Shown here in pieces: positions 45,548-53,894 of a DNA stretch of 64,000 nucleotides. The DNA is taken from NCBI RefSeq assembly GCF_014490745.1, contig NZ_LZEU01000001.1, forward strand, positions 4,863,501-4,927,500, written 5' to 3'. How positions within the stretch are numbered: the first letter of the stretch is position 1; the number at the start of each line of letters is the position of its first letter. This DNA is from Pseudomonas alcaligenes (GTDB lineage Bacteria > Pseudomonadota > Gammaproteobacteria > Pseudomonadales > Pseudomonadaceae). The notes beneath the pieces are model-generated. The model was not told where the DNA came from, ran no database searches, and worked only from the letters and a program-made list of their open reading frames with translations. The translations under genes and the position numbers were made by a program.

Positions 45548-46435
45548 TCAATACCACTTCTTCTCGCCGGCCGGGCGCTTCTTGAAGCGTTTCATGCTCC
45601 ACATGTACTGGCTCGGCGCCTGGCGCACCTGCTTCTCAATGCCCGCGTTCAGCGCCGCCACCGCCGCCTCGACGTCCTCGCCGTAGATCGCCTCCGGCGC
45701 CGCCTCGATCACCACCCGGTAGCCGCTGCCGTCGTCCAGGCGCAGAGCATGCATGAACACCGCCTCGGCCTTGCGCCCGTGCACCAGCGAGGGCACGAAC
45801 TTGCTGGTCAGGGTCGGCACGCCGAAGAAGGGCACGAACACCCCGCTGGACAGGCTCGGCTCGGGGTCGGCGGCGATCCCGGCGACTCCGCCTTTGCGCA
45901 CGGTCTTGATCAGGCTGAGGATGCCTTCCTTGGTCGAAGCGGCCAGGTGGTTGCCCAGCTGGGTGCGCTGCCTGACCAGCAGCTCGTCCACCGCCTGCAG
46001 CTTCTGCGGACGGTAGAGAATGATCGGCTGGCAGATCGAGCTGACGTACTGCAGCAGCAGTTCCCAGTTGCCCAGGTGGCTGCTCAGCAGCACCACGCCC
46101 TTGCCGCTGGCCAGGGCCGCCTGCAGCACCTCGCCGCCTTCCACCTGGCGAATCAGCTGCAGCGACTTCTGCGCCGGCCAGATCCAGGCACAGGCGCTCT
46201 CGGTCAGGGTGCGGCCGATGTCGCGCAGGCTTTGCCCGACCAGACGCTCACGCTCGTCCGCCGATAGCTGCGGGAAGCACTTTTCCAGGTTGATCCGTAC
46301 CACCTCGCGCGAGCGGTTCGGCAGCTTCCACAGCAGCCAGCCGATCAGCCCGCCGACCGCCTGCGCGGCGCGCCAGGGCAGCAGGGCGAACAGTCGCAGG
46401 AAACCGACAACCAGGGCGCCTTTGAACTTCTCCAC
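45548..46435 (-). CDS. Lipid A acyltransferase (LpxL/HtrB family)
   Basis: A 295-residue inner-membrane acyltransferase that adds a secondary acyl chain to lipid A. N-terminal helix (FKGALVVGFLRLFALLPWRAAQAVGGLIGWLL), catalytic HxxxxE in LLSSHLGNWELLLQYVSS near residue 120, and FGVPTLTSKFVPSLVHGRKA. Pseudomonads carry two such genes; which acyl position this one serves cannot be read from sequence. Its C-terminus is very basic (KRFKKRPAGEKKWY). Confidence 0.93.
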   Translation of the reverse strand: MEKFKGALVVGFLRLFALLPWRAAQAVGGLIGWLLWKLPNRSREVVRINLEKCFPQLSADERERLVGQSLRDIGRTLTESACAWIWPAQKSLQLIRQVEGGEVLQAALASGKGVVLLSSHLGNWELLLQYVSSICQPIILYRPQKLQAVDELLVRQRTQLGNHLAASTKEGILSLIKTVRKGGVAGIAADPEPSLSSGVFVPFFGVPTLTSKFVPSLVHGRKAEAVFMHALRLDDGSGYRVVIEAAPEAIYGEDVEAAVAALNAGIEKQVRQAPSQYMWSMKRFKKRPAGEKKWY

Positions 46436-46499
46436 AGGGGACTCCGGAACACGAAAAAGGTGGGCATTGTAGCGACTGTGACCCGCGGGTGCAGGCCGC

Positions 46500-47057
46500 C
46501 TAGCTCAGCGCGGCATAACGCTCGCAGTCGCGGGTGTGATCCATGACCATGCCGGTGGCCTGCATGTAGGCGTAGCAGATGGTCGGGCCAACGAAGGTGA
46601 AGCCGCGCTTCTTCAGCGCCTTGCTCATCGCCTCGGCCTCGGGCGTCACCGCCGGCACGTCACCACGACCGCTGAAGTGATTGATCTTCGGTGCGCCGCC
46701 GACGAACGACCACAGCAGCGTCACCGGGTCTTCCAGCTTGAGCCAGGCCTGGGCGTTCTGCCGCGCCGCCTTGAGCTTGAGGCGGTTGCGGATGATGCCG
46801 GGATCCTGCATGCGCTCCTCGATCTCCGCGTCGCTCATCAGCGCCAGGCGCGCGGGGTCGAAACCGAACAGCACTTCGCGGTAGCGCTCGCGCTTCTTCA
46901 GCACGGTGATCCACGACAGCCCGGCCTGGGCGCCTTCCAGCAGCAGCATCTCGAACAGATGCCGGGCATCACGCGAGGGCACGCCCCACTCTTCGTCGTG
47001 GTAGCGGATATACAGCGGATCGTCGTTACACCAGAAGCAGCGCGGCATGGCGTTCAT
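46500..47057 (-). CDS. tag: DNA-3-methyladenine glycosylase I
   Basis: A 185-residue helix-hairpin-helix DNA glycosylase that removes 3-methyladenine. It begins CFWCNDDPLYIRYHDEEWGVP, has EGAQAGLSWITVLKKRERYREVLFGFDP and ends with the zinc-binding pair of Cys and His (MVMDHTRDCERYAAL with the early Cys-x2-Cys). Start is either 47057 (MNAMPRC) or 47048 (MPRC); neither ribosome site is decisive. It is 42 bp downstream of the methyltransferase gene on the same strand. Confidence 0.95.
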   Translation of the reverse strand: MNAMPRCFWCNDDPLYIRYHDEEWGVPSRDARHLFEMLLLEGAQAGLSWITVLKKRERYREVLFGFDPARLALMSDAEIEERMQDPGIIRNRLKLKAARQNAQAWLKLEDPVTLLWSFVGGAPKINHFSGRGDVPAVTPEAEAMSKALKKRGFTFVGPTICYAYMQATGMVMDHTRDCERYAALS

Positions 47058-47099
47058 ATCCAGACATAGTCGTGGCGCACTGTAGCGCAACGGCGACCG

Positions 47100-48317
47100 T
47101 TAAAAGCGCCCGTCGGCCTGCAGCAGGGTTTCCAGGCAATGTTCCTGGATGCCGTAGAATTGCTTGATGCCCTGGATCTTCTCCAGCAGCGCGCCCGGTT
47201 CCACCGGTTCGGGGCGCTTCACCGCAAGAATCATCTTGTTCTTGTTGGTGTGCTCCAGGGAGACGAACTCGAACACCTTGGTCTCATAACCGCAGGCTTC
47301 CAGCAGCAGGGCGCGCAGGCTGTCGGTGACCATCTCGGCTTCCTGGCCGAGGTGCACGCCGTACTGCAGCATGGGCTTGAGCAGGCTCGGCATCTGCATC
47401 TGCGGGCGGATCTGCTTGTGGCAGCAGGGCGAGCACATGATGATCGCCGCGCCGCTGCGAATGCCCAGGTGCAGGGCGTAGTCGGTGGCCACGTCGCAGG
47501 CGTGCAGGGCGATCATCACGTCGATGGCGGCCGGGGTGTAGGTGCGCACATCGCCGTGCTCGAAGCGCAGGCCCGGCTGCTCCAGGCGGGCAGCGGCGGT
47601 GTTGCCCAGGCGCACCATGTCTTCGCGCAACTCCACGCCGGTGACCTGGCCCTGCAGGCCCAGGCTGTTGCGCAGGTAGTCGTGCATGGCGAAGGTCAGG
47701 TAGCCCTTGCCCGAACCGAAGTCGACCGCATGGATCGGCAGCTGCGGATCGCGCTGCTGCAGCGGCGAATGGCTCAGGGCGTGGGAAAACACCTCGATGA
47801 ACTTGTTGATCTGCTTCCACTTGCGCGCCATCGCCGGCACCAGCTCGTGCTTGGCGGTGGTCACTCCCAGATCGGTGAGAAAGGGCCGGCTCAGTTCGAG
47901 AAAGCGCTTCTTCTCCCGGTCATGGCCAGCGGCCGGCGCCTCGCGCTCGACCGCCTTGCCGACGAACAGACGGGCCTTGTCCTTCTTGCCGAAGCTCAGC
48001 TGCACATCCTCGGTCAGCGACAGCAGGTGGGCGTTCTTGAAGGCTGCAGGCAGCAGGCTGGCGATATGCGCCAGGGCTTCGACCACGGGCAGGTTCTTGG
48101 TCAGGTCGCGGGTCTTGTAGGTGGAAACGAACGACAGGCAGGCCTGGCCCTTGACCGTTACCGGGCGAATGGTCAGGCGCTGCAGCTCGGCTTCCTCGCC
48201 CTGGTACTTGCTCAGCAGCAGCTTGACCAGGGTGTTCTGCACCACGCTGGTTTCCAGCAGGGTAAGAAACTCGTCACGGGCGGTAGCGGCGGCGTTGGGC
48301 AAGGGTTCGACTGACAT
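47100..48317 (-). CDS. SAM-dependent methyltransferase (Methyltransf_32 type)
   Basis: A 405-residue protein: an N-terminal domain of about 130 residues, then a class I methyltransferase domain starting with AVDFGSGKGYLTFAMHDYL near residue 195 and motif II-like GVELREDMVRLG. A HACDVATDYALHLG and CSPCCHKQIRPQMQ block follows, typical of the METTL25/GSTCD-like family with conserved Cys-Cys-His. Substrate is unknown; RNA is likely by analogy. It is transcribed with tag (42 bp). A mobile-looking repeat begins 17 bp before its start. Confidence 0.85.
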   Translation of the reverse strand: MSVEPLPNAAATARDEFLTLLETSVVQNTLVKLLLSKYQGEEAELQRLTIRPVTVKGQACLSFVSTYKTRDLTKNLPVVEALAHIASLLPAAFKNAHLLSLTEDVQLSFGKKDKARLFVGKAVEREAPAAGHDREKKRFLELSRPFLTDLGVTTAKHELVPAMARKWKQINKFIEVFSHALSHSPLQQRDPQLPIHAVDFGSGKGYLTFAMHDYLRNSLGLQGQVTGVELREDMVRLGNTAAARLEQPGLRFEHGDVRTYTPAAIDVMIALHACDVATDYALHLGIRSGAAIIMCSPCCHKQIRPQMQMPSLLKPMLQYGVHLGQEAEMVTDSLRALLLEACGYETKVFEFVSLEHTNKNKMILAVKRPEPVEPGALLEKIQGIKQFYGIQEHCLETLLQADGRF

Positions 48318-48334
48318 GGAAAAGGCCTGAATTA

Positions 48335-48503
48335 AGAACCTGTTTACGATCTTCTGGACTAGAGCCAGACAAGGCGCTACGCCAGTAACAGCCTCCGGCT
48401 GGTCAAAACGGCGAGGAAGCGGAGTTTACGAGCTGTAAATGAGCATTCCGAGCCTGTTTTTGACGTGGTATGGCCGACGGACAGGGGATCGTAAACAGGT
48501 TCT
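48335..48503. mobile_element. 169-bp MITE-like element with 17-bp terminal inverted repeats (intact copy)
   Basis: Ends are AGAACCTGTTTACGATC at 48335-48351 and its exact reverse complement at 48487-48503. The interior has no gene, and contains the block GGAGTTTACGAGCTGTAAAT shared with the copy at 10202-10320. No flanking target duplication is clear. It sits in the gap between the methyltransferase start (48317) and glyQ; the remaining gap up to glyQ holds its promoter. I recall sequences of this type being dispersed in pseudomonad genomes but cannot name the family. Confidence 0.78.
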
Positions 48504-48659
48504 AAGCGCTGCCGGTACTGGCAAGGGGCAGTAATGCTACAGGGTACGCCGCGTCCGTGCGCACCGGGCTGACGGGGTACGCCTGCTGCCACATCCAGCG
48601 CGGGCCTGATCGGGTATACTGCGCGGCTTTACGCAAACGCCTCGATACCGGTGAAATTC
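48504..48659 (+). promoter_or_regulatory. glyQ promoter and leader region
   Basis: 156 bp between the repeat element and glyQ, with no coding potential. GGGTATACT at 48612-48620 is a possible -10 region, about 40 bp upstream of the glyQ start; no -35 box is convincing. No T-box or other riboswitch structure was recognised. Confidence 0.4.
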
Positions 48660-49607
48660 GTGAGCCAGACTACGCCCGACGTGAGCACCTTCCAAGGTCT
48701 GATCCTTGCCCTGCAGAGTTACTGGGCCGAGCAGGGTTGTGTGATCCTGCAGCCCTACGACATGGAAGTGGGGGCCGGCACCTTCCACACCGCCACCTTC
48801 CTGCGCGCCGTAGGCCCGGAGACCTGGAACGCTGCCTACGTGCAACCGTCCCGCCGTCCCGCCGACGGCCGCTACGGCGAGAACCCCAACCGCCTGCAGC
48901 ACTACTACCAGTTCCAGGTGGTGCTCAAACCCAACCCGAGCAACTTCCAGGAACTGTACCTGGGCTCGCTGAAGGCCATCGGCATCGACCCGCTGGTGCA
49001 CGACATCCGTTTCGTCGAAGACAACTGGGAATCGCCGACCCTCGGCGCCTGGGGCCTGGGCTGGGAAATCTGGCTGAACGGCATGGAAGTCACCCAGTTC
49101 ACCTACTTCCAGCAGGTTGGTGGTATCGAGTGCTACCCGGTCACCGGCGAGATCACCTACGGTCTCGAGCGCCTGGCCATGTACATCCAGGGTGTCGACT
49201 CGGTGTACGACCTGGTCTGGACCGACGGCCCCTTCGGCAAGGTCACCTACGGCGACGTGTTCCACCAGAACGAGGTGGAGCAGTCCACCTACAACTTCGA
49301 ACACGCCAATGTCGACAAGCTGTTCGAACTGTTCGACTTCTATGAAGCCGAAGCCAACCGCCTGATCGAGCTGCAGCTGCCGCTGCCGACCTACGAGATG
49401 GTGCTCAAGGCCTCGCACACCTTCAACCTGCTGGACGCCCGCCGCGCCATCTCGGTGACCGCGCGCCAGCAGTACATCCTGCGCGTGCGCACCCTGGCCC
49501 GCGCCGTGGCACAGAGCTACCTGCAGGCGCGTGCCAAGCTCGGCTTCCCCATGGCCAGCCCCGAACTGCGTGACGAAGTACTGGCCAAGCTGGAGGCAGC
49601 AGAATGA
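48660..49607 (+). CDS. glyQ: Glycyl-tRNA synthetase alpha chain
   Basis: A 315-residue class II synthetase subunit holding the catalytic site. Family blocks: [40 protein letters not shown] and [25 protein letters not shown] codons at 48651 and 48660 are in frame; 48660 ([19 protein letters not shown]) is preferred because it matches the family N-terminus and GGTGA lies upstream. The start is therefore GTG. Its stop overlaps the glyS start (ATGA). Confidence 0.96.
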   Translation: MSQTTPDVSTFQGLILALQSYWAEQGCVILQPYDMEVGAGTFHTATFLRAVGPETWNAAYVQPSRRPADGRYGENPNRLQHYYQFQVVLKPNPSNFQELYLGSLKAIGIDPLVHDIRFVEDNWESPTLGAWGLGWEIWLNGMEVTQFTYFQQVGGIECYPVTGEITYGLERLAMYIQGVDSVYDLVWTDGPFGKVTYGDVFHQNEVEQSTYNFEHANVDKLFELFDFYEAEANRLIELQLPLPTYEMVLKASHTFNLLDARRAISVTARQQYILRVRTLARAVAQSYLQARAKLGFPMASPELRDEVLAKLEAAE

Positions 49608-51658
49608 GTGCTCATGATTTCCTGGTTGAACTGGGCACCGAAGAGCTGCCACCGAAAGCCCTCAACAGCCTCGGCGAAGCCTTCCTCGCCGGCGTCGAGA
49701 AAGGCCTCAAGGTCGCCGGCCTGAGCTACACCAAGGCGCGCTACTACGCCGCCCCGCGCCGTCTCGCCGTACTGGTCGAAGCCCTCGCCAGCCAGCAGCC
49801 GGATCGCACCGTCAACCTCGACGGCCCGCCCGTGCAGGCGGCCTTCGACAAGGACGGCAACCCGACCCAGGCCGCCCTCGGCTTCGCCAAGAAATGCGGC
49901 GTCGAACTGAGCCAGATCGACCAGAGCGGGCCCAAGCTGAAGTTCAGCCAGAGCATCGCCGGCCAGCCGGCCGTCAGCCTGCTGCCAGGCATAGTCGAAG
50001 CCTCGCTGAACGACCTGCCGATTCCCAAGCGCATGCGCTGGGGCGCCGGCAAGACCGAGTTCGTCCGCCCGAGCCAGTGGCTGGTGATGCTCTTCGGCCA
50101 GCACGTGATCGACTGCGAGATCCTCGCCCAGAAGGCCGGGCGCATGTCCCGCGGCCACCGCTTCCACGCCAACTTCGACGTGGCGATCGAGAGCCCGGCC
50201 AGCTACTCCCACGACCTGCGCGGCGCCTTCGTGATCGCCGACTTCGCCAAGCGTCGCGAACAGATCGCCCAGCGCATCGCCGAGCTGGCCCGCGCCGAGA
50301 ACGGCACGGCCATCGTGCCGCCGGCCCTGCTCGACGAAGTGACCGCCCTGGTCGAATGGCCGGTACCGCTGGTCTGCTCGTTCGAGGAGCGCTTCCTTGA
50401 AGTGCCGCAGGAAGCCCTGATCACCACCATGCAGGACAACCAGAAGTACTTCTGCCTGCTGGACGCCAACGGCAAGCTGCTGCCGCGCTTCATCACCGTG
50501 GCCAACATCGAGTCGAAAGACCCGGCGCAGATCGTTTCCGGCAACGAGAAGGTGGTGCGCCCGCGCCTCACCGACGCCGAGTTCTTCTTCAAGCAGGACA
50601 AGAAGCAGAAGCTGGAAAGCTTCAACGCCCGCCTGCAGAACGTGGTGTTCCAGGCCCAGCTCGGTACCGTCTATGACAAGGCCGAGCGCGTCTCCAAACT
50701 GGCCGGCTTCATCGCCGAGCGCATCGGCGGCGACGCCGCCCGCGCTGCCCGCGCCGGTATCCTGAGCAAGTGCGACCTGGCCAGCGAGATGGTCGGCGAG
50801 TTCCCGGAAATGCAGGGCATCGCCGGCTACTACTACGCCAAGCACGACGGCGAGCCGGAAGACGTGGCCCTGGCGCTGAACGAGCAGTACATGCCGCGCG
50901 GCGCCGGCGCCGAGCTGCCGAGCACCCTGACCGGTGCCGCCGTGGCGGTGGCCGACAAGCTCGACACCCTGGTCGGCATCTTCGGCATCGGCATGCTGCC
51001 GACCGGCTCCAAGGATCCCTACGCCCTGCGCCGTGCCGCCCTCGGCGTGCTGCGCATCCTGATCGAGAAGCAGCTGGATCTCGACCTGGTCGAGACCGTC
51101 GGCTTCGCCATCGGCCTGTATGGCGACAAGGTCAAGGCCGACGGCCTGGCCCCGCAGGTGCTGGACTTCATCTTCGACCGCCTGCGTGCGCGCTACGAGG
51201 ACGAAGGCGTGGACGTTGCCGTGTACCAGGCCGTGCGTGCCCTCAAGCCCGCTGCGCCGCTGGACTTCGACCAGCGCGTGCAGGCCGTGCAGGCCTTCCG
51301 TCAGCTGCCGCAGGCCGCTGCCCTGGCCGCCGCCAACAAGCGCGTGTCGAACATCCTGGCCAAGGCCGAAGGCGAGCTGCCGGCCACGCTGAACAGCGCC
51401 CTGCTGGAAGCCGGTGCCGAACAGGCCCTGGCCCAGGCCGTGGCCAGCGCGGCGCAGAGCGTGGCGCCGATGGCTGCCGCGCGCTGCTATCGCGAAGCCC
51501 TGGCCCAGCTGGCCAGCCTGCGCGAGCCGGTGGATGCGTACTTCGACGCGGTCATGGTCAATGCCGATGACGCCGCCGTACGCGCCAACCGCTATGCGCT
51601 GCTCAACCAGCTGCGCGGCCTGTTCCTCGGCGTCGCCGATATCTCCCTGCTGGGCTGA
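49604..51658 (+). CDS. glyS: Glycyl-tRNA synthetase beta chain
   Basis: A 684-residue tRNA-binding subunit that assembles with GlyQ as a tetramer. It begins [23 protein letters not shown] and ends with the DALR-type anticodon domain ([25 protein letters not shown] near 640). The family's HD-like middle region is intact and the length is normal. The start codon overlaps the glyQ stop; a perfect 10-bp hairpin follows the stop. Confidence 0.97.
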   Translation: MSAHDFLVELGTEELPPKALNSLGEAFLAGVEKGLKVAGLSYTKARYYAAPRRLAVLVEALASQQPDRTVNLDGPPVQAAFDKDGNPTQAALGFAKKCGVELSQIDQSGPKLKFSQSIAGQPAVSLLPGIVEASLNDLPIPKRMRWGAGKTEFVRPSQWLVMLFGQHVIDCEILAQKAGRMSRGHRFHANFDVAIESPASYSHDLRGAFVIADFAKRREQIAQRIAELARAENGTAIVPPALLDEVTALVEWPVPLVCSFEERFLEVPQEALITTMQDNQKYFCLLDANGKLLPRFITVANIESKDPAQIVSGNEKVVRPRLTDAEFFFKQDKKQKLESFNARLQNVVFQAQLGTVYDKAERVSKLAGFIAERIGGDAARAARAGILSKCDLASEMVGEFPEMQGIAGYYYAKHDGEPEDVALALNEQYMPRGAGAELPSTLTGAAVAVADKLDTLVGIFGIGMLPTGSKDPYALRRAALGVLRILIEKQLDLDLVETVGFAIGLYGDKVKADGLAPQVLDFIFDRLRARYEDEGVDVAVYQAVRALKPAAPLDFDQRVQAVQAFRQLPQAAALAAANKRVSNILAKAEGELPATLNSALLEAGAEQALAQAVASAAQSVAPMAAARCYREALAQLASLREPVDAYFDAVMVNADDAAVRANRYALLNQLRGLFLGVADISLLG

Positions 51659-51665
51659 CGGCTAC

Positions 51666-51690
51666 ACCGGGCGGCGCAATGCCGCCCGGT
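51666..51690 (+). terminator. Hairpin between glyS and gmhB
   Basis: Perfect arms ACCGGGCGGC / GCCGCCCGGT with a 5-base loop, 7 bp past the glyS stop. There is no T-run, so it is more likely an mRNA-processing or stability structure, or weak pause, than a full terminator. Confidence 0.4.
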
Positions 51691-51705
51691 TGCCCGGGTA
51701 ACTGC

Positions 51706-52236
51706 ATGAAGCTGCTGATTCTCGACCGCGACGGTGTCATCAACGAAGACTCCGACGCCTACATCAAGTCGCTCGCCGAGTGGATCCCGATCCCCGGCTC
51801 GATCGACGCCATCGCCCGCCTGAGCAAGGCCGGCTGGATCGTGGCCGTGGCCACCAACCAGTCGGGCCTGGCGCGCGGCTACTACGACGCCGCCACCCTG
51901 GAGGCGATGCACAACCGCCTGCGCCAGCTGGTGGCCGAGCAGGGCGGTGAAGTCGGCCTGATCGTGCATTGCCCGCACGGCCCGGATGATGGCTGCACCT
52001 GCCGCAAGCCCAAGCCGGGCATGCTCGAGCAGATCGCCGCGCACTACGGCACGGAACTGGCAGGCGTATGGTTCGTCGGTGACAGTCAGGGTGACCTCGA
52101 CGCGGCGCTGGCCGTCCATTGCCAGCCCGTACTGGTAAAAACCGGCAAGGGCGAACGTACCCTGGCCAAGCCATTGCCAGCGGGAACCCTGATATTCGAT
52201 GATCTGGCGGCGGTTGCCGATCAGCTTCTTCTCTAG
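51706..52236 (+). CDS. gmhB: D-glycero-beta-D-manno-heptose-1,7-bisphosphate 7-phosphatase
   Basis: A 176-residue HAD phosphatase of heptose (LPS core) synthesis. Nucleophile block LLILDRDGVINEDSDAYI, the TNQSGLARGYY motif and zinc ligands CPHGPDDGCTCRKPKPGM (Cys-His-Cys-Cys) are all present, followed by FVGDSQGDLDAAL. The ATG at 51706 starts the family N-terminus. Broader HAD phosphatases look similar, but the zinc motif is characteristic of GmhB. It is followed by the acyltransferase after 15 bp. Confidence 0.95.
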   Translation: MKLLILDRDGVINEDSDAYIKSLAEWIPIPGSIDAIARLSKAGWIVAVATNQSGLARGYYDAATLEAMHNRLRQLVAEQGGEVGLIVHCPHGPDDGCTCRKPKPGMLEQIAAHYGTELAGVWFVGDSQGDLDAALAVHCQPVLVKTGKGERTLAKPLPAGTLIFDDLAAVADQLLL

Positions 52237-52251
52237 AGAACGCGAGCCCCC

Positions 52252-53025
52252 ATGACGACAGTGCAGGCCATCAGAACCTTCTTCTTCTACCTGCTGCTGT
52301 CATCCAGCTCCTTCTTCTGGTGCATCCTCTGCGTGTTCGTCGCACCGCTGCTGCCGTTTCGCGCCCGCTACCGTTTCGTCATCCAGACCTGGTGCCGCTG
52401 CGCCACCTGGCTGGCCAAGGTGGTAGTGGGCATCCGCTATGAGGTGCACGGCCTGGAGAACATCCCGCAGCAACCCTGCGTGATCCTGGCCAAGCACCAG
52501 AGCACCTGGGAAACCTTCTTCCTTTCCGCCTTCTTCGAGCCGCTGTCGCAGGTGGTCAAGCGCGAGCTGCTGTACGTGCCGTTCTTCGGCTGGGCAATGG
52601 CCATGCTCAAGCCCATCGCCATCGACCGCAGCAATCCCAAGGCAGCGCTCAAGCAGTTGGCCAAGCAGGGCGACGAGCGCATCAAGCAGGGCGCCTGGGT
52701 ACTGATCTTCCCGGAAGGCACGCGTATTCCACCGGGGCAGATCGGCAAGTTCTCCCGCGGCGGCGCCGCCCTGGCGGTGAATGCCGGCCTGCCGGTGCTG
52801 CCGATCGCCCACAACGCCGGCGAGTTCTGGCCGAAGCAGGGCTGGGCAAAATTCCCCGGCACCATCCAGGTGGTGATCGGCCCACTGATGCATGCCGAGG
52901 GCAGCGGCCCGCGAGCCATCGCCGAACTCAACGAGCGCGCGTTTGCCTGGGTCTGCCAGACCCAGCAGCAGATCAGCGGCGCTGCCGTACAGGTGAGCAG
53001 CCAGGACATCTCCAGCCCGGCCTGA
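52252..53025 (+). CDS. 1-acyl-sn-glycerol-3-phosphate acyltransferase (PlsC family, LptA-like)
   Basis: A 257-residue membrane acyltransferase making phosphatidic acid. Catalytic HxxxxE (AKHQSTWETFFLSAF near residue 82), then FPEGTRIPPGQ near 154 in the glycerol-3-phosphate binding motif. N-terminal hydrophobic segment FFFYLLLSSSSFFWCILCVF. I recall its P. aeruginosa counterpart (PA0005) lying directly beside gyrB; here a six-gene cluster intervenes. It follows gmhB by 15 bp. Confidence 0.94.
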   Translation: MTTVQAIRTFFFYLLLSSSSFFWCILCVFVAPLLPFRARYRFVIQTWCRCATWLAKVVVGIRYEVHGLENIPQQPCVILAKHQSTWETFFLSAFFEPLSQVVKRELLYVPFFGWAMAMLKPIAIDRSNPKAALKQLAKQGDERIKQGAWVLIFPEGTRIPPGQIGKFSRGGAALAVNAGLPVLPIAHNAGEFWPKQGWAKFPGTIQVVIGPLMHAEGSGPRAIAELNERAFAWVCQTQQQISGAAVQVSSQDISSPA

Positions 53026-53032
53026 GAGCGCC

Positions 53033-53041
53033 TGTGGATAA
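53033..53041 (-). promoter_or_regulatory. Perfect DnaA box upstream of the lipid operon
   Basis: TGTGGATAA reads TTATCCACA on the minus strand, the strong DnaA-box consensus. It is 8 bp after the acyltransferase stop and about 220 bp before the CDP-alcohol phosphotransferase start, roughly 10 kb from dnaN. It is a single box, so it is not an origin. Confidence 0.5.
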
Positions 53042-53098
53042 GCTGTGCGCGAAATACCGGCGCAGTGCCATTACGCAAGCCAAAAAGCTGATTTAATT

Positions 53099-53114
53099 GG
53101 TTTTTATCAAAACC
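53099..53114. promoter_or_regulatory. Palindrome in the lipid operon upstream region
   Basis: GGTTTT-TATC-AAAACC, a perfect 6-bp inverted repeat with 4-base centre in AT-rich DNA (53085-53115) 147 bp upstream of the first gene. It may be an operator or part of a promoter. The surrounding gap 53026-53260 holds no gene. Confidence 0.4.
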
Positions 53115-53260
53115 TCCAATGTCCCACGGACGGGGCATAAGTTTTTTCCGCGAAGCCGGCAGGGCGAATTCGGCAATGCCGCACAGTCTTGCCGGAACGC
53201 CCCTGCGCTAAAGCGGTTAAGCTAGACCGACTCGTCTTGTGTGAAAGGGAATTTCGCTCC

Positions 53261-53884
53261 ATGCCGTCCATCTACCAGCTCAAGCCACGCTTCCAGAATC
53301 TGCTGCGTCCGGGCGTCACCCGCCTGCATGCTCGCGGCGTCACCGCCAACCAGGTGACCCTCGCCGCCGGCCTGGTCTCCGTGCTGCTCGGCGGGCTGCT
53401 GGCCCTGGGCAGCAGCCATGTCTGGCTGTTCGCCCTGCTGCCGCTGTGGATGCTGCTGCGCATGGCACTGAATGCCGTGGACGGCATGCTCGCCCGCGAA
53501 TTCGGCCAGCAGTCCAAGCTCGGCGCCTACCTCAACGAACTGTGCGACGTGATCGCCGACAGCGCCCTGTACCTGCCGTTCGCCCTGCTGCCCGGGGTTT
53601 CCCCGCTGCTGGTGGTGCTGGTAGTGCTGCTGGCAGTGATCAGCGAATACGCCGGCGTGCTCGGCCCGATGATCGGCGCCACACGGCGCTACGACGGGCC
53701 CATGGGCAAGAGCGACCGCGCCTTCTGCTTCGGTGCTCTGGGTGCCGGTGTGGCGTGCGGCCTGTTGCCGTCGTCTTGGATAAACGGGCTGCTGGCAGTG
53801 ATTCTGCTGTTGCTGCTGGCGACTCTGGCCAATCGCGTGCGCCAAGGCCTGGCCGAGGTAGCGCGAACCTCTCAATCGGAATAA
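53261..53884 (+). CDS. CDP-alcohol phosphatidyltransferase family protein (YnbA-like)
   Basis: A 207-residue membrane enzyme, with about six helices, that should join a CDP-diacylglycerol-type donor to an alcohol. The family motif is present but altered: N71-x2-D74-G75-x2-A78-R79-x8-G88-x3-N92-x3-D96, where the first and third Asp of the canonical D-x2-DG-x2-AR-x8-G-x3-D-x3-D are Asn. AAGGGAA precedes the ATG at 53261. It heads a tight operon (next gene 10 bp away) with hydrolase-methyltransferase, phosphatase, acyltransferase and CdsA-like genes, like E. coli ynbABCD. Confidence 0.87.
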   Translation: MPSIYQLKPRFQNLLRPGVTRLHARGVTANQVTLAAGLVSVLLGGLLALGSSHVWLFALLPLWMLLRMALNAVDGMLAREFGQQSKLGAYLNELCDVIADSALYLPFALLPGVSPLLVVLVVLLAVISEYAGVLGPMIGATRRYDGPMGKSDRAFCFGALGAGVACGLLPSSWINGLLAVILLLLLATLANRVRQGLAEVARTSQSE

Positions 53885-53894
53885 GGATGTTTCG

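Noticed and set aside
48651..48659. Upstream GTG start for glyQ
   Set aside because: It would add three residues lacking in the family; the GTG at 48660 has a better-spaced ribosome site.
53033..53041. Replication origin suggested by the DnaA box
   Set aside because: Only one box and no cluster or AT-rich unwinding region; the true origin should lie beyond the right edge beside dnaN-dnaA.
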